Of a DNA stretch of 64,000 nucleotides, positions 9,386 to 17,710 are shown piece by piece (the stretch's first letter is position 1; each line of letters starts with the position of its first letter). Source of the stretch: Idiomarina aquatica (GTDB taxonomy: Bacteria > Pseudomonadota > Gammaproteobacteria > Enterobacterales > Alteromonadaceae); contig NZ_SNXI01000002.1 in the NCBI RefSeq assembly GCF_004362895.1, positions 186,001 through 250,000 of the forward strand. The letters run 5' to 3'. The position numbers and the translations under genes were made by a program. Under the pieces are notes generated by a model that saw only the letters and a program-made list of their open reading frames with translations, did not search any database and had not been told where the DNA came from.

Positions 9386-12300
9386 ATGACGTGGATTTTG
9401 GTGCTGGCTTCGCTGCTGTATGTGGTGTTTTTGTTTACCGTAGCGAGCTGGGGCGATCAGAAAAACTCATGGGCAAACCGGCTCAGTCACCGGCCGTTTG
9501 TCTATGCCATGTCACTGGCCATTTACTGTACCTCCTGGACCTATTACGGCGCCGTTGGTAATGCTGCCAACGAGGGTTGGGCGTTTTTCCCGATCCTGCT
9601 GGGCCCGATTCTGCTGTTCCTGTTTGGCATCCGTATCCTCGAAAAGCTGGTATCGGTCAGTAAACAGCAAAATATCACTTCGATTGCGGACTTTATTTCT
9701 TCCCGTTACGGCAAAAAACGCCGGCTAGCCGTTGTAGTTACAACCATTGCAGCGCTGGCGATTGTGCCCTATATCGCCTTGCAGCTAAAAGCTGTGGGCT
9801 TGAGCTTTTCGGTGTTAACCGAGGTAGATTCCGTCGCCAGTGAATTCTCGTTAAAAGAGCTGGGCGCCGCAGCCCTGATGGCGATGTTCGCGATGCTGTT
9901 CGGTACCCGCCACGTGGAAGTCACCGAGTACCGCAGTGGCATGATTTTAGCCATTGCAGTGGAGTCGATGATCAAGCTAGCGGCACTCATCGCCGCTGCT
10001 ATATTTGCCTTCGAGCTGATTAACGACGACATGCAGTATCAGCTGGCGCAAACTTTTCAGTCGATAGAAAAACCGCAGTGGAGTCTGGCCGCATTCGGTG
10101 AGTTTGAGTTTATCGTACAAACGCTGATGGCAGCCGGCGCGATCCTTTGCCTGCCGCGGCAGTTTCACGTGGCGGTAGTCGATAACGTTAACGTTAAGCA
10201 CTTAAAAACCGCGCGCTGGGGCTTCCCGTTATACCTGGCGATTACCGCAGCGGCCATTGTGCCCATTGCCGTCGCCGGAAGTATGTACTTACCCGCAGGT
10301 GCGGATGGGTCGACCTTTTCACTGCAACTACCATTGCTGCAAGACCAGTTATGGTTGTCGTTGGTGGTGTTTATCGGCGGTATTTCGGCGGCCACGGCAA
10401 TGGTGATTATTGCCTCGGTAACCCTGAGTACCATGGTCACTAACGACGTGATTATGCCGCTGCTATTGCAGCGCGAATCAAAGTTGCCGCTAAAAGAACG
10501 TCGCCGCGAATACGACCGCACGCTGTTAAAATTCCGCCGCTGGGCAATAGCCGTGACCATGGCGCTGTCATTTTTATGCTATTACTTTTGGGCGTCACGT
10601 ACCGACCTGGTCAGTATCGGCCTGCTGGCGTTCTCACTGGTTCTGCAACTGCTGCCAACTTTAATCGGTGCGCTGTATTGGCGCAAAGGCCATGCTCGCG
10701 GTGTTTATGCGGGCCTGACCGCGGGCTCCATCGGCTGGATCGTAGCGGTTTTGATCCCGTTATACAGCAACCTTGAATTGACCGACGTTGAGGTAATTAC
10801 CCGCGGCACGGTGATCTCGCTGAGCATGAACCTGATTGCCTATATTGCATTCTCGATGCTGGCACAGCCGCGTTTAGTTGACCGTATTCAGGCCACCGCC
10901 TTTGTGAAACCGCGCGCTGCGCTACCCGATAACAACCTGCACAAAAACCATCATGCGACCAATGCCGACATGATGTTGTTGCTGAAAACCTTTTTAGGTG
11001 CCGAACGAGCGCAGCAGTTGATGTCGTATTATCAAAGCCCGGACGAAAACCAGTCTTTAAGAGCTGAAGCGGTGGCCGAGCAGCCGCTGATCCAATACGT
11101 TGAACGCGCCATTGCCGGGGTGCTGGGATCCGCCACGGCGCGCTCGTTAATCCAGGCGGCACTGCGCGACAAACAGCTGAATTTAGAAGAGGTCGTGCAT
11201 TTTTTCGACGACACGACCCAGGCGCTGCAAACCCAGCAGTCGATATTGTTCAGTTCGCTGGAAAATCTGGCTCAGGGCATCAGCGTAGTCGATAAAGAGT
11301 TAAAGCTGGTGGCCTGGAACGCCCGCTACCTGGATTTGTTTGACTATCCCGAGGGCATGGTCAAGCCTGGCCAGCCGATAGCCATGTTAATTCGCTATAA
11401 CGCCGAACGCGGCGAGTGCGGACCGGGTGACATCGATGAGCTAGTTAGTAAGCGCTTACGCCACATGCAAATGGGCTCGCCACACCGATTTATTCGCCGT
11501 CGCGCCGATGGGCGAGTGATCGAAATGGTCGGTAACCCGTTGCCCAGCGGCGGTTTTGTTACCAGTTTTACCGACATTACCGAGCACGTCGAGACCCAGC
11601 AAGCGCTGGAAGACGCCAATATCGATCTGGAGCAGCGGGTGGATACCCGCACCCAGGAAATTAGAGAAATAAATCAGGAGCTAACCGCCGAAATTGATCG
11701 TCGCCGCGAAGTCGAAGAGCAACTGAAAAAAGCCAAAGCCGAGGCCGAAGCCGCCAACGCATCAAAAACCCGCTTTTTAGCACTGGCCAGCCACGATATT
11801 CTGCAGCCGCTCAATGCAGCACGATTGTATTTGTCGGCGATTGACGAAAAAGAATTGTCGGAGCGCAACATCGGGCTCATCGGCAAGTTAGACACCGCAT
11901 TGGGTTCAACCGAACACTTATTGTCGACGCTGTTATCCATTGCAAAAATGGACCAGGGGGCGTTGCAACCGCAATTCCGGCATATCCAGTTAAGTTCGAT
12001 TTTGTCGCCTTTAGTGGAGGAATACACGGTTCTTGCTGAACAACGGCAACTGGAATTTAATGCCTTTTACAAAGATCGACCGGTGTATACAGACCCGACT
12101 TATCTGCGCCGTATTGTGCAGAACTTTTTATCCAACGCGATTAAATACACCCATACCGGCAAGGTCTTACTGGGCGTAAGAAAGCGCGGCGATTACCTGC
12201 AAATCGCGGTATGGGATACCGGCCCGGGCATTGCTGCGCAACAGCAAAACAAAGTATTCGACGCTTTTTACCGCATTCAGAACCAGAACGTCGAAGGCGT

Positions 12301-12835
12301 TGGTTTAGGCTTAAGCGTGGCACAGCGTATGAGTGAACAACTGGGCTGTGAACTGCAGATTAACTCGGTAGAGGGTAAAGGTTCGTGCTTCTCAGTGACC
12401 GTGCCATTGGGCAGCGCCGCGCAGATCGTGCACAAACCGCAATACCAAACCGACGAAGCACCTACGGCAGAGTTAACCTTATTGGTTGTTGACGATGACA
12501 AAGACAACCTAAACGCCGTTAAAGCTTTGCTGGAAAAATGGAATTGCGCAGCGATAACCTGCCAAAGCTACGCCAGTGCAATTGAATACGCGAAAAGCAA
12601 CGCAGCCGTTGACGGCATGCTGTTAGATTACCAGCTAGGCGAGGGCGACGGCCTGGCACTGGTACACGAACTACGCCACATCTGGCAAAAAGACGACCTG
12701 CCCGGCGCACTCGTCACCGCCATGCGCGACGACACCGTCAAACACGCCGCCCGCCAGGCCAAACTGCACTTCCTGCCCAAACCGGTTAAGCCGGCGTCGC
12801 TTAAAGCACTGCTAAAATATATATCCTCCCGGTAG
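9386..12835 (+). CDS. crbS: Transporter-like hybrid sensor histidine kinase of the acetate switch
   Basis: 1149 residues. Residues 1 to about 510 form a sodium:solute symporter (SLC5/PutP-like) domain with some 13 membrane helices. A linker and PAS-type sensor follow (about 620-740), then a coiled coil (740-795). HisKA has His803 in ASHDILQPLN. The HATPase has N-box NFLSNAIKYT, G1 DTGPGI and G2 GVGLGLS. The C-terminal receiver has its phospho-Asp near 1081 (MLLDYQLG). CrbS-type proteins sense acetate or its transport state and act through CrbR. Whether the symporter part carries solute cannot be told here. The gene follows crbR after a repeat hairpin pair, and its TAG stop opens the next repeat. 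Confidence 0.9.
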   Translation: MTWILVLASLLYVVFLFTVASWGDQKNSWANRLSHRPFVYAMSLAIYCTSWTYYGAVGNAANEGWAFFPILLGPILLFLFGIRILEKLVSVSKQQNITSIADFISSRYGKKRRLAVVVTTIAALAIVPYIALQLKAVGLSFSVLTEVDSVASEFSLKELGAAALMAMFAMLFGTRHVEVTEYRSGMILAIAVESMIKLAALIAAAIFAFELINDDMQYQLAQTFQSIEKPQWSLAAFGEFEFIVQTLMAAGAILCLPRQFHVAVVDNVNVKHLKTARWGFPLYLAITAAAIVPIAVAGSMYLPAGADGSTFSLQLPLLQDQLWLSLVVFIGGISAATAMVIIASVTLSTMVTNDVIMPLLLQRESKLPLKERRREYDRTLLKFRRWAIAVTMALSFLCYYFWASRTDLVSIGLLAFSLVLQLLPTLIGALYWRKGHARGVYAGLTAGSIGWIVAVLIPLYSNLELTDVEVITRGTVISLSMNLIAYIAFSMLAQPRLVDRIQATAFVKPRAALPDNNLHKNHHATNADMMLLLKTFLGAERAQQLMSYYQSPDENQSLRAEAVAEQPLIQYVERAIAGVLGSATARSLIQAALRDKQLNLEEVVHFFDDTTQALQTQQSILFSSLENLAQGISVVDKELKLVAWNARYLDLFDYPEGMVKPGQPIAMLIRYNAERGECGPGDIDELVSKRLRHMQMGSPHRFIRRRADGRVIEMVGNPLPSGGFVTSFTDITEHVETQQALEDANIDLEQRVDTRTQEIREINQELTAEIDRRREVEEQLKKAKAEAEAANASKTRFLALASHDILQPLNAARLYLSAIDEKELSERNIGLIGKLDTALGSTEHLLSTLLSIAKMDQGALQPQFRHIQLSSILSPLVEEYTVLAEQRQLEFNAFYKDRPVYTDPTYLRRIVQNFLSNAIKYTHTGKVLLGVRKRGDYLQIAVWDTGPGIAAQQQNKVFDAFYRIQNQNVEGVGLGLSVAQRMSEQLGCELQINSVEGKGSCFSVTVPLGSAAQIVHKPQYQTDEAPTAELTLLVVDDDKDNLNAVKALLEKWNCAAITCQSYASAIEYAKSNAAVDGMLLDYQLGEGDGLALVHELRHIWQKDDLPGALVTAMRDDTVKHAARQAKLHFLPKPVKPASLKALLKYISSR

Positions 12836-13125
12836 CTTCGGAGCGCCAGGCGCGGTAACGGTGGGCTTTGTTTGTGCTTGGGGTAGTGCCGCATGGGGAC
12901 CGCTCCAAGCACGTCCGTGTGGCTTGTTTCCGGCCATCCATGGCCTCCAACATCCCCATGCGGCACTACCCCAAACCCAAACGCCCACCTAAACCTTGTT
13001 GTGTGTTTAACAAGGCGAGCGGCGAAGCCGCAAGCCGCCAGGCAAAGCGCGGCGAAGCACGCGCTGCCAAGCAAGCCGCCAACGGCAACGCCCAGCAAGC
13101 CCCGCAGGGGCGCCTAGCGCATCCA
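12836..13125. repeat. Composite mosaic repeat containing a 128-bp structured core
   Basis: About 290 bases of GC-rich nested inverted repeats between crbS and the symporter. The left edge (AGCTTCGGAGCGCCAGGCGC) partly matches the right edge (GCGCCTAGCGC). The right third is built of short words such as GCGAAGC, CCGCAAG and GCGCGG that recur, re-ordered, at 19340-19465. The core at 12861-12988 is described separately. Open frames across it on both strands are spurious, because they follow the repeat and not any protein family. Confidence 0.7.
12861..12988 (+). repeat. Structured 128-bp repeat, copy A
   Basis: An outer stem GTGGGC/GCCCAC, an imperfect middle stem and a perfect 20-bp stem (12880-12899 with 12953-12972) enclose a 53-base loop. 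The loop has an inner hairpin GGCCAT-CC-ATGGCC. The same 128-bp element occurs inverted at 19201-19328. The loops are nearly identical, while stem differences are compensated on both arms, which points to a conserved fold in DNA or RNA. No coding signal of its own. Confidence 0.8.
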
Positions 13126-13138
13126 AAGGATGTGCTGT

Positions 13139-13182
13139 TAGACCAAAGTCCAATTCTTTTTCTTAACAACTCCATCTACATT
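13139..13182 (+). promoter_or_regulatory. Symporter operon promoter with predicted CrbR box
   Basis: TAGAC-CAAA-GTCCA at 13139-13152 differs from the acs box by one base in its arms. A -10-like TACATT begins exactly 24 bases after the box (13177), the same spacing as at acs. A clear -35 is absent, consistent with an activator-dependent promoter. The intervening 24 bases are unlike those at acs, so the conservation is limited to the box, the hexamer and the spacing. Confidence 0.55.
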
Positions 13183-13240
13183 TGTTAGCGAACAACAAGT
13201 AACGTTCAAAAAAACCATTAACAAATAAGAGGGGACGTTT

Positions 13241-13507
13241 ATGGCATTTAAAAACGAAAGCGATGCCAAAGCGTATTGGAAAGAGAACCTCAGCTTGATG
13301 CTTAAGCTGTTGGTTGTCTGGTTTATTGTTTCCTACGGCTTTGGAATACTGCTGGTGGACGTCTTGAACCAAATCACATTCTTCGGCTTAAAGCTGGGAT
13401 TCTGGTTTGCACAGCAAGGCTCAATTCTCACCTTCATCCTGCTCATCTTTATTTACATGAGGGGCATGGCCAAACTCGATAACAAATACGAAGTTCACGA
13501 GGACTAG
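13241..13507 (+). CDS. Sodium:solute symporter small subunit (DUF4212)
   Basis: 88 residues with two membrane helices. The pattern AYWKENL, LLVVWFIVSYGFGILL, GFWFAQQGS and LDNKYEV matches the DUF4212 small subunit that always precedes the VC_2705-type symporter. A GAGGGG site precedes the ATG. It ends six bases before the large subunit, so the two are co-translated. It plays the same accessory role as YjcH (DUF485) beside ActP but is a different family. Confidence 0.88.
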   Translation: MAFKNESDAKAYWKENLSLMLKLLVVWFIVSYGFGILLVDVLNQITFFGLKLGFWFAQQGSILTFILLIFIYMRGMAKLDNKYEVHED

Positions 13508-13513
13508 TGCGCT

Positions 13514-15229
13514 ATGGATATTCAAACGCTCACATTTATTATTGTCGGCCTGACCTTCGCGTTATATATCGGTATCGCAATTTGGTCTCGTGCCGGATCA
13601 ACCAATGACTTCTACGTAGCCAGTGGTGGCGTACATCCCGTTGCAAACGGTATGGCGACCGCGGCGGACTGGATGTCGGCGGCGTCTTTCATTTCAATGG
13701 CGGGTATTGTTGCCTTCGCAGGCTATGACGGCTCGGTTTACCTGATGGGTTGGACCGGTGGTTATGTGCTGCTGGCGATGTGTCTTGCACCTTACTTACG
13801 TAAATTTGGTAAGTTCACGGTGCCGGACTTTATCGGTGACCGCTATTATTCACAAACCGCACGTACCATCGCGGTACTGTGTGCCATCCTGATCTGCTTT
13901 ACCTACATTGCCGGCCAAATGCGCGGCGTGGGTGTGGTGTTCTCACGGTTCCTGGAAGTTGATATTGCTACCGGTGTAATCATCGGCGCGGTTATCGTGT
14001 TCTTCTACACCGTATTGGGCGGCATGAAAGGTATTACCTACACGCAGGTGGCGCAGTACATTGTATTAATGTTTGCCTACATCGTACCGGCGATTTTCTT
14101 GTCGTTGCTGATCACCGGCCACGTACTGCCGCAAACCGGCTTTGGGGCGACCATCGCAGAGGGCGTTCCGGGTTCCGGGCAGTTCTTGCTTGAACGACTA
14201 GACGGCCTATCGCAAGAACTCGGTTTTGCCGCTTACACTGAAGGTGTGCGCAGTAAAGTCGATGTGTTCTTTATCACCGCGGCTTTAATGGTCGGTACGG
14301 CGGGTCTGCCACACGTCATTGTACGCTTCTTTACGGTACCGAAAGTACGTGATGCACGCCGTTCAGCGTTCTGGGCATTGACGTTCATCTCTGTGGTTTA
14401 CCTGACTGCACCTACCATTGCTGCGTTTGCTAAAGTAAACATCTTTAACACCATTAACGGTCCTGACCTGCAGGGTGTTGAATATGAAAACGCGCCAAGC
14501 TGGATCAAGAACTGGGAAAAAACCGGTCTGATCACCTGGGAAGATGAAAATGGTGACGGCAAGATGTTCTATTCGGGCGATGAGCGCAACGAAATGACCA
14601 TCGACCGTGACATCATGGTATTGGCTAACCCGGAAATCGGTGAATTGCCGGCATGGGTCGTGGCACTGGTTGCAGCTGGTGGTGTTGCCGCGGCATTGTC
14701 GACCTCAGCGGGCTTGCTATTGGTTATCTCGACCTCGGTTTCGCATGACTTACTGAAACGAAATCTGATGCCGGATATAACTGATAAGAAGGAGCTGTTC
14801 TACGCCCGACTGGCCGCAGCGGTGGCGATCTTCATCTCTGTCTACTTTGGTATCTACCCGCCCGGCTTCGTTGCGCAGGTGGTGGCATTTGCCTTCGGCT
14901 TAGCCGCAGCAAGCTTCTTCCCTGCGATCATTCTGGGTATCTTCCATAAACGTATGAACCGTCAAGGTGCGGTTGCGGGTATGGTTGTGGGTATTCTGTT
15001 TACCTTCTCGTATATCGTGTTCTTCAAGTTCGTTTCACCTGAACTGAACACACCGGAGAACTGGTTATTTGGTATCTCGCCAGAAGGTATCGGTACCTTA
15101 GGTATGATCATCAACTTTGTGGTTGCCACGATCGTACACAAAATGACAGGCGATGCCCCTGAAGACATTCAGGAGCTGGTTGAGTCAATCCGCTACCCGA
15201 AAGGTGCCGGCGAAGCGACTGACCATTAA
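13514..15229 (+). CDS. Sodium:solute symporter, VC_2705/ActP type (probable acetate uptake)
   Basis: 571 residues with about 13 membrane helices. SLC5-family features are SRAGSTNDFYVASGGV, the TAADWMSAASFISMAG segment that forms the sodium site, AGQMRGVGVVFSRFL, and GTAGLPHVIVRFFTVP. A hydrophilic insert of about 60 residues (roughly 305-375, with GPDLQGVEYENAPSW and DENGDGKMF) marks the VC_2705 subfamily. Its place after CrbSR, its shared box with acs and the acetate genes around it suggest acetate or a related short-chain acid as substrate, which is inference. Direct hairpin repeats follow its stop. Confidence 0.9.
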   Translation: MDIQTLTFIIVGLTFALYIGIAIWSRAGSTNDFYVASGGVHPVANGMATAADWMSAASFISMAGIVAFAGYDGSVYLMGWTGGYVLLAMCLAPYLRKFGKFTVPDFIGDRYYSQTARTIAVLCAILICFTYIAGQMRGVGVVFSRFLEVDIATGVIIGAVIVFFYTVLGGMKGITYTQVAQYIVLMFAYIVPAIFLSLLITGHVLPQTGFGATIAEGVPGSGQFLLERLDGLSQELGFAAYTEGVRSKVDVFFITAALMVGTAGLPHVIVRFFTVPKVRDARRSAFWALTFISVVYLTAPTIAAFAKVNIFNTINGPDLQGVEYENAPSWIKNWEKTGLITWEDENGDGKMFYSGDERNEMTIDRDIMVLANPEIGELPAWVVALVAAGGVAAALSTSAGLLLVISTSVSHDLLKRNLMPDITDKKELFYARLAAAVAIFISVYFGIYPPGFVAQVVAFAFGLAAASFFPAIILGIFHKRMNRQGAVAGMVVGILFTFSYIVFFKFVSPELNTPENWLFGISPEGIGTLGMIINFVVATIVHKMTGDAPEDIQELVESIRYPKGAGEATDH

Positions 15230-15325
15230 GTTAAACGTGCGCCCAAGGCGCACGCTACAGTTTGTAGTTAAACGTGCGCCCAAGGCGCACGCTACAATAT
15301 TCGTACCGTGCGCCTTTGGCGCACG
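15229..15325. repeat. Mosaic hairpin repeat: two tandem copies plus one inverted
   Basis: A 30-base unit GTTAAACGTGCGCC...GCTACA occurs at 15230-15259 and again, identical, at 15267-15296. Each holds the hairpin CGTGCGCC-CAA-GGCGCACG. A third hairpin at 15307-15325 has the same stem with the loop in reverse complement (TTT), and so is the inverted copy. It lies directly after the symporter stop codon. Confidence 0.8.
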
Positions 15326-15343
15326 TTGCGCGAAGTCCCAACC

Positions 15344-15380
15344 AAAGCCGGTGTGGTATTTAATGCCCACCGGCTTTTTT
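15344..15380 (+). terminator. Rho-independent terminator after the symporter
   Basis: AAAGCCGGTG pairs with CACCGGCTTT, with a loop of about ten bases and a run of six T on the right. This would end the DUF4212-symporter transcript. Confidence 0.75.
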
Positions 15381-15383
15381 ATA

Positions 15384-15452
15384 CGCTTGGCGCGGGCTAC
15401 GCCGAGCGCGAGCAAAGCGTAGTGCTTGCGCCAGAGGCGCAAGCTACATATG
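15384..15452. repeat. Mosaic hairpin repeat before the polysaccharide cluster
   Basis: The hairpins CTTGGCGCGGGCTACGCCGAG and CTTGCGCC-AGA-GGCGCAAGCTACA lie between the terminator and the ribosome site of the following receiver gene. The second has the same stem word as the right arm at 9337-9363. Confidence 0.65.
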
Positions 15453-15478
15453 CTGGAAGTACGACTGAGGAGGTGGTG

Positions 15479-15874
15479 GTGATTGAGAAGTCGATATTGG
15501 TGGTTGAGGACGATACGGTATTACGCGAATTGCTGGAGTATTTACTGCAGCGCGAAGGTTATCAGGTGGCCAGTTGTGCTGATGGCGCGCAGGCGCAGGA
15601 GCGGTTGCAGCAGCAATTGCCGGATTTAGTGTTATTAGACTTGCAACTACCCATCGTCTCGGGCAACGAATTGATTGCCTGGCTGCGGGCAAATTCGGAT
15701 AGCGCAGCGCTACCGATTCTGGTACTGACCAGCTTGCAGGACGAGGACGATATTGCTGCCGCGTTGGATGCCGGCGCTGATGACTACATGGTAAAACCGT
15801 TTCAGCCGAAAGAGCTGCAGGCGCGGTTGCGCAAACTGTTAAAAATTCGCCCCCAAGCCAAAAGGACATCCTAA
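15479..15874 (+). CDS. Single-domain response regulator (CheY-like)
   Basis: 131 residues, a lone receiver: the acidic pair in VVEDDTVLREL, phospho-Asp in LVLLDLQLP, Thr in LVLTS and Lys in YMVKPFQPKEL. No output domain follows. I chose the GTG at 15479 because GAGGAGG lies five bases before it; the longer open frame upstream crosses the repeat and terminator. The last base of its stop codon is the first base of the yaiO-type ATG (TAATG), so it belongs to the four-gene polysaccharide operon and probably controls the synthase complex post-translationally. Confidence 0.85.
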   Translation: MIEKSILVVEDDTVLRELLEYLLQREGYQVASCADGAQAQERLQQQLPDLVLLDLQLPIVSGNELIAWLRANSDSAALPILVLTSLQDEDDIAAALDAGADDYMVKPFQPKELQARLRKLLKIRPQAKRTS

Positions 15875-16638
15875 TGCGTCGGTTAGTATTGCTATCGACT
15901 GCACTATTAAGTGTCGCTGCTTCAGCACAAGAATTTGAACGCGCTATCGAAGCTGGTTATGGCTTTGATAGCTTAAGCGGGCGTTACGATAACTGGCAAA
16001 ATGCCTACCTTCAGTACGAACAACCCTTGGCTGAGGACACGCTGGGCTACGTTCGTTTTAATCAAACCGAGCGGTTTAACTTGTCCGACAACGAATTACT
16101 AACCGGGGTGTATCACCGTATTAATAACGACTGGCAGTTGTTTGCTGAAATCGGCGGGTCGGGAACGCAGCAAGTGCGTCCTGAGTTGCAGGGGCAGGTT
16201 ATTGCAAGTCGCAGTTTGGATGATGGCTATCTGCTAAGTTTTGGCGTACACCGCACACATTGGGCATCGAGTACCAGTCAGGGTTACAGCGCGCAAATCG
16301 AACGCTATTTTGGTAACGCAGAGTGGGGTGAGTGGCGGTGGTCGTATCGTATTCGGCAGGACCATCTGCTGGGCGGTGATAATGCCCTGTCACATGCCGC
16401 AACACTAAGCCACTTTTATAAAGACTGGAGCTCGATTACGTTGGCGCTTAGCCAGGGTGAAGAGGCCGAAAAAATTGGCCCGCAACGGGTGTTAATTACC
16501 GATGTTAAGGTATTAAGTGTGTACGGACTGCATCAGCTGAATAATCGCTGGGGCTTACGCTGGTCGTTGAGTTTTAACGAGCAGGGCGCGTTTTACGACC
16601 GCCGGGGAGTGTTGCTTGGACTTCGCTATCGATTCTGA
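15874..16638 (+). CDS. YaiO-family outer-membrane beta-barrel protein
   Basis: 254 residues with a signal peptide cleaved after SVAASAQ. The rest alternates amphipathic strands and turns (YGFDSLSGRYDNWQNAYLQYEQPL, GYVRFNQTERFNL, GVYHRINNDWQLFAEIGGS) and ends LGLRYRF, a C-terminal Phe barrel signature. This matches the YaiO outer-membrane domain. In other bacteria YaiO proteins neighbour glycosyltransferases and are thought to help export a polysaccharide. Its end overlaps the next gene by 23 bases. Confidence 0.8.
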   Translation: MRRLVLLSTALLSVAASAQEFERAIEAGYGFDSLSGRYDNWQNAYLQYEQPLAEDTLGYVRFNQTERFNLSDNELLTGVYHRINNDWQLFAEIGGSGTQQVRPELQGQVIASRSLDDGYLLSFGVHRTHWASSTSQGYSAQIERYFGNAEWGEWRWSYRIRQDHLLGGDNALSHAATLSHFYKDWSSITLALSQGEEAEKIGPQRVLITDVKVLSVYGLHQLNNRWGLRWSLSFNEQGAFYDRRGVLLGLRYRF

Positions 16639-17710
16639 CCAGCTGCTACGCTGGATGCTGAAGGCACTGTGGGTGATTGGCGCTGCCATTTTGCTCACCT
16701 GGACTTGGCTGTTTGTGCTGCGCCTGCGGCACAGCCGTGCATCACGTCGACGGGAGGTGCTGCAGCAGCAATGGCAGCGGTTCATGTTTGAATATTGTGT
16801 TGACCCCACTGCCAAGCCACCCGCGCAACACTTACTGAATGAGTTATGGCAACAATCGGCGGCTTTTTTATGGTTCCTGCAATTGTGGTCGCAGTTGCAC
16901 CGTTATGTGCGCGGCGATGCCGATGAAGGTCTGGAACGGCTGGCGCGGGCAGTAAAACTGGAACGCAAAGCCCTGGAATTAATGCGAGGTCATCAGGTTC
17001 GCGTGCTTATTGCCACGGCCATTGCCATGGGTGACCTGCAGCAGCTGGCGCCGGAAACCATTAAACGGCTGCGTGAATTAACCCGGCATGAGAGCAGCAT
17101 GGTGGTGCTCAGCGCATTACGGGCGTTAATGCGCCACGACCAGGAGCATGCCATAACGGTATTACTGGCGCTGGATAACTTCGTCGCACCCGAGCGCTTG
17201 GTGGCGATTGCCCGAGAATGTGACGTACAGCATTTAACCGAGGCATCGGTGGCTGCGTTACTGACCGCCAAGCCCAATCATGCCAGTTATTTGTTACGTG
17301 TTTTACACGGCATTGATATCGACTTGAGTAACCAGCAAGCTGAGCAGTTGGCCGCGCATTTTAAACAACAGCCAGAGGTTGTTGCACAGCTCATACCGTT
17401 GCTGGATCATCCCCATCATTTGCCGTTGGTCAGGCGCTTAACTCAATCTGTCGACTTGGGTGTGCGAGTGCAGGCGACACGCATGCTGGGCGAGCTTGCT
17501 GACGCGCGCGGTGATCATGAGCGTTTATGGCAGCTACTGCAGGATTCCGCCTGGTGGGTTCGCTACCGAGCGGCAGAGGCAATTTTACTGCAGCCGAGAC
17601 CAGACAAAGCGCTAGTCAAAGAGCAGCTGTCAGAGCTGGGTGACTCCTTCGCCCGCAGTATGTTACTGCAGGTACAAAGTGAGCTGGGGCAGGAGGGACG
17701 CTATGTCTGA
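16616..17710 (+). CDS. Membrane-anchored HEAT-repeat protein of the polysaccharide cluster
   Basis: 364 residues. One N-terminal membrane helix (about 12-34, LKALWVIGAAILLTWTWLFVL) is followed by a basic stretch and then helical HEAT-type repeats, for example ESSMVVLSALRALMRHD and LGVRVQATRMLGELADARG and WWVRYRAAEAILL. The start is a TTG at 16616, preceded by GGGGAG with six bases between; it lies within the yaiO 3' end. HEAT repeats make protein scaffolds, so a role in assembling the synthase with the barrel is plausible. It overlaps the next gene by 8 bases. Confidence 0.75.
   Translation: MDFAIDSDQLLRWMLKALWVIGAAILLTWTWLFVLRLRHSRASRRREVLQQQWQRFMFEYCVDPTAKPPAQHLLNELWQQSAAFLWFLQLWSQLHRYVRGDADEGLERLARAVKLERKALELMRGHQVRVLIATAIAMGDLQQLAPETIKRLRELTRHESSMVVLSALRALMRHDQEHAITVLLALDNFVAPERLVAIARECDVQHLTEASVAALLTAKPNHASYLLRVLHGIDIDLSNQQAEQLAAHFKQQPEVVAQLIPLLDHPHHLPLVRRLTQSVDLGVRVQATRMLGELADARGDHERLWQLLQDSAWWVRYRAAEAILLQPRPDKALVKEQLSELGDSFARSMLLQVQSELGQEGRYV

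Noticed and set aside
12868-13188. Open frames of 60-156 codons on both strands at 12.6-13.2 kb and 19.0-19.5 kb encoding similar peptides
   Set aside because: The similarity comes from the 128-bp repeat and its flanks. The frames run through inverted repeats on both strands with no ribosome site or protein family.
15308-15478. Longer start for the lone receiver
   Set aside because: It would code through a repeat hairpin and a terminator. GAGGAGG before the GTG at 15479 marks the true start.
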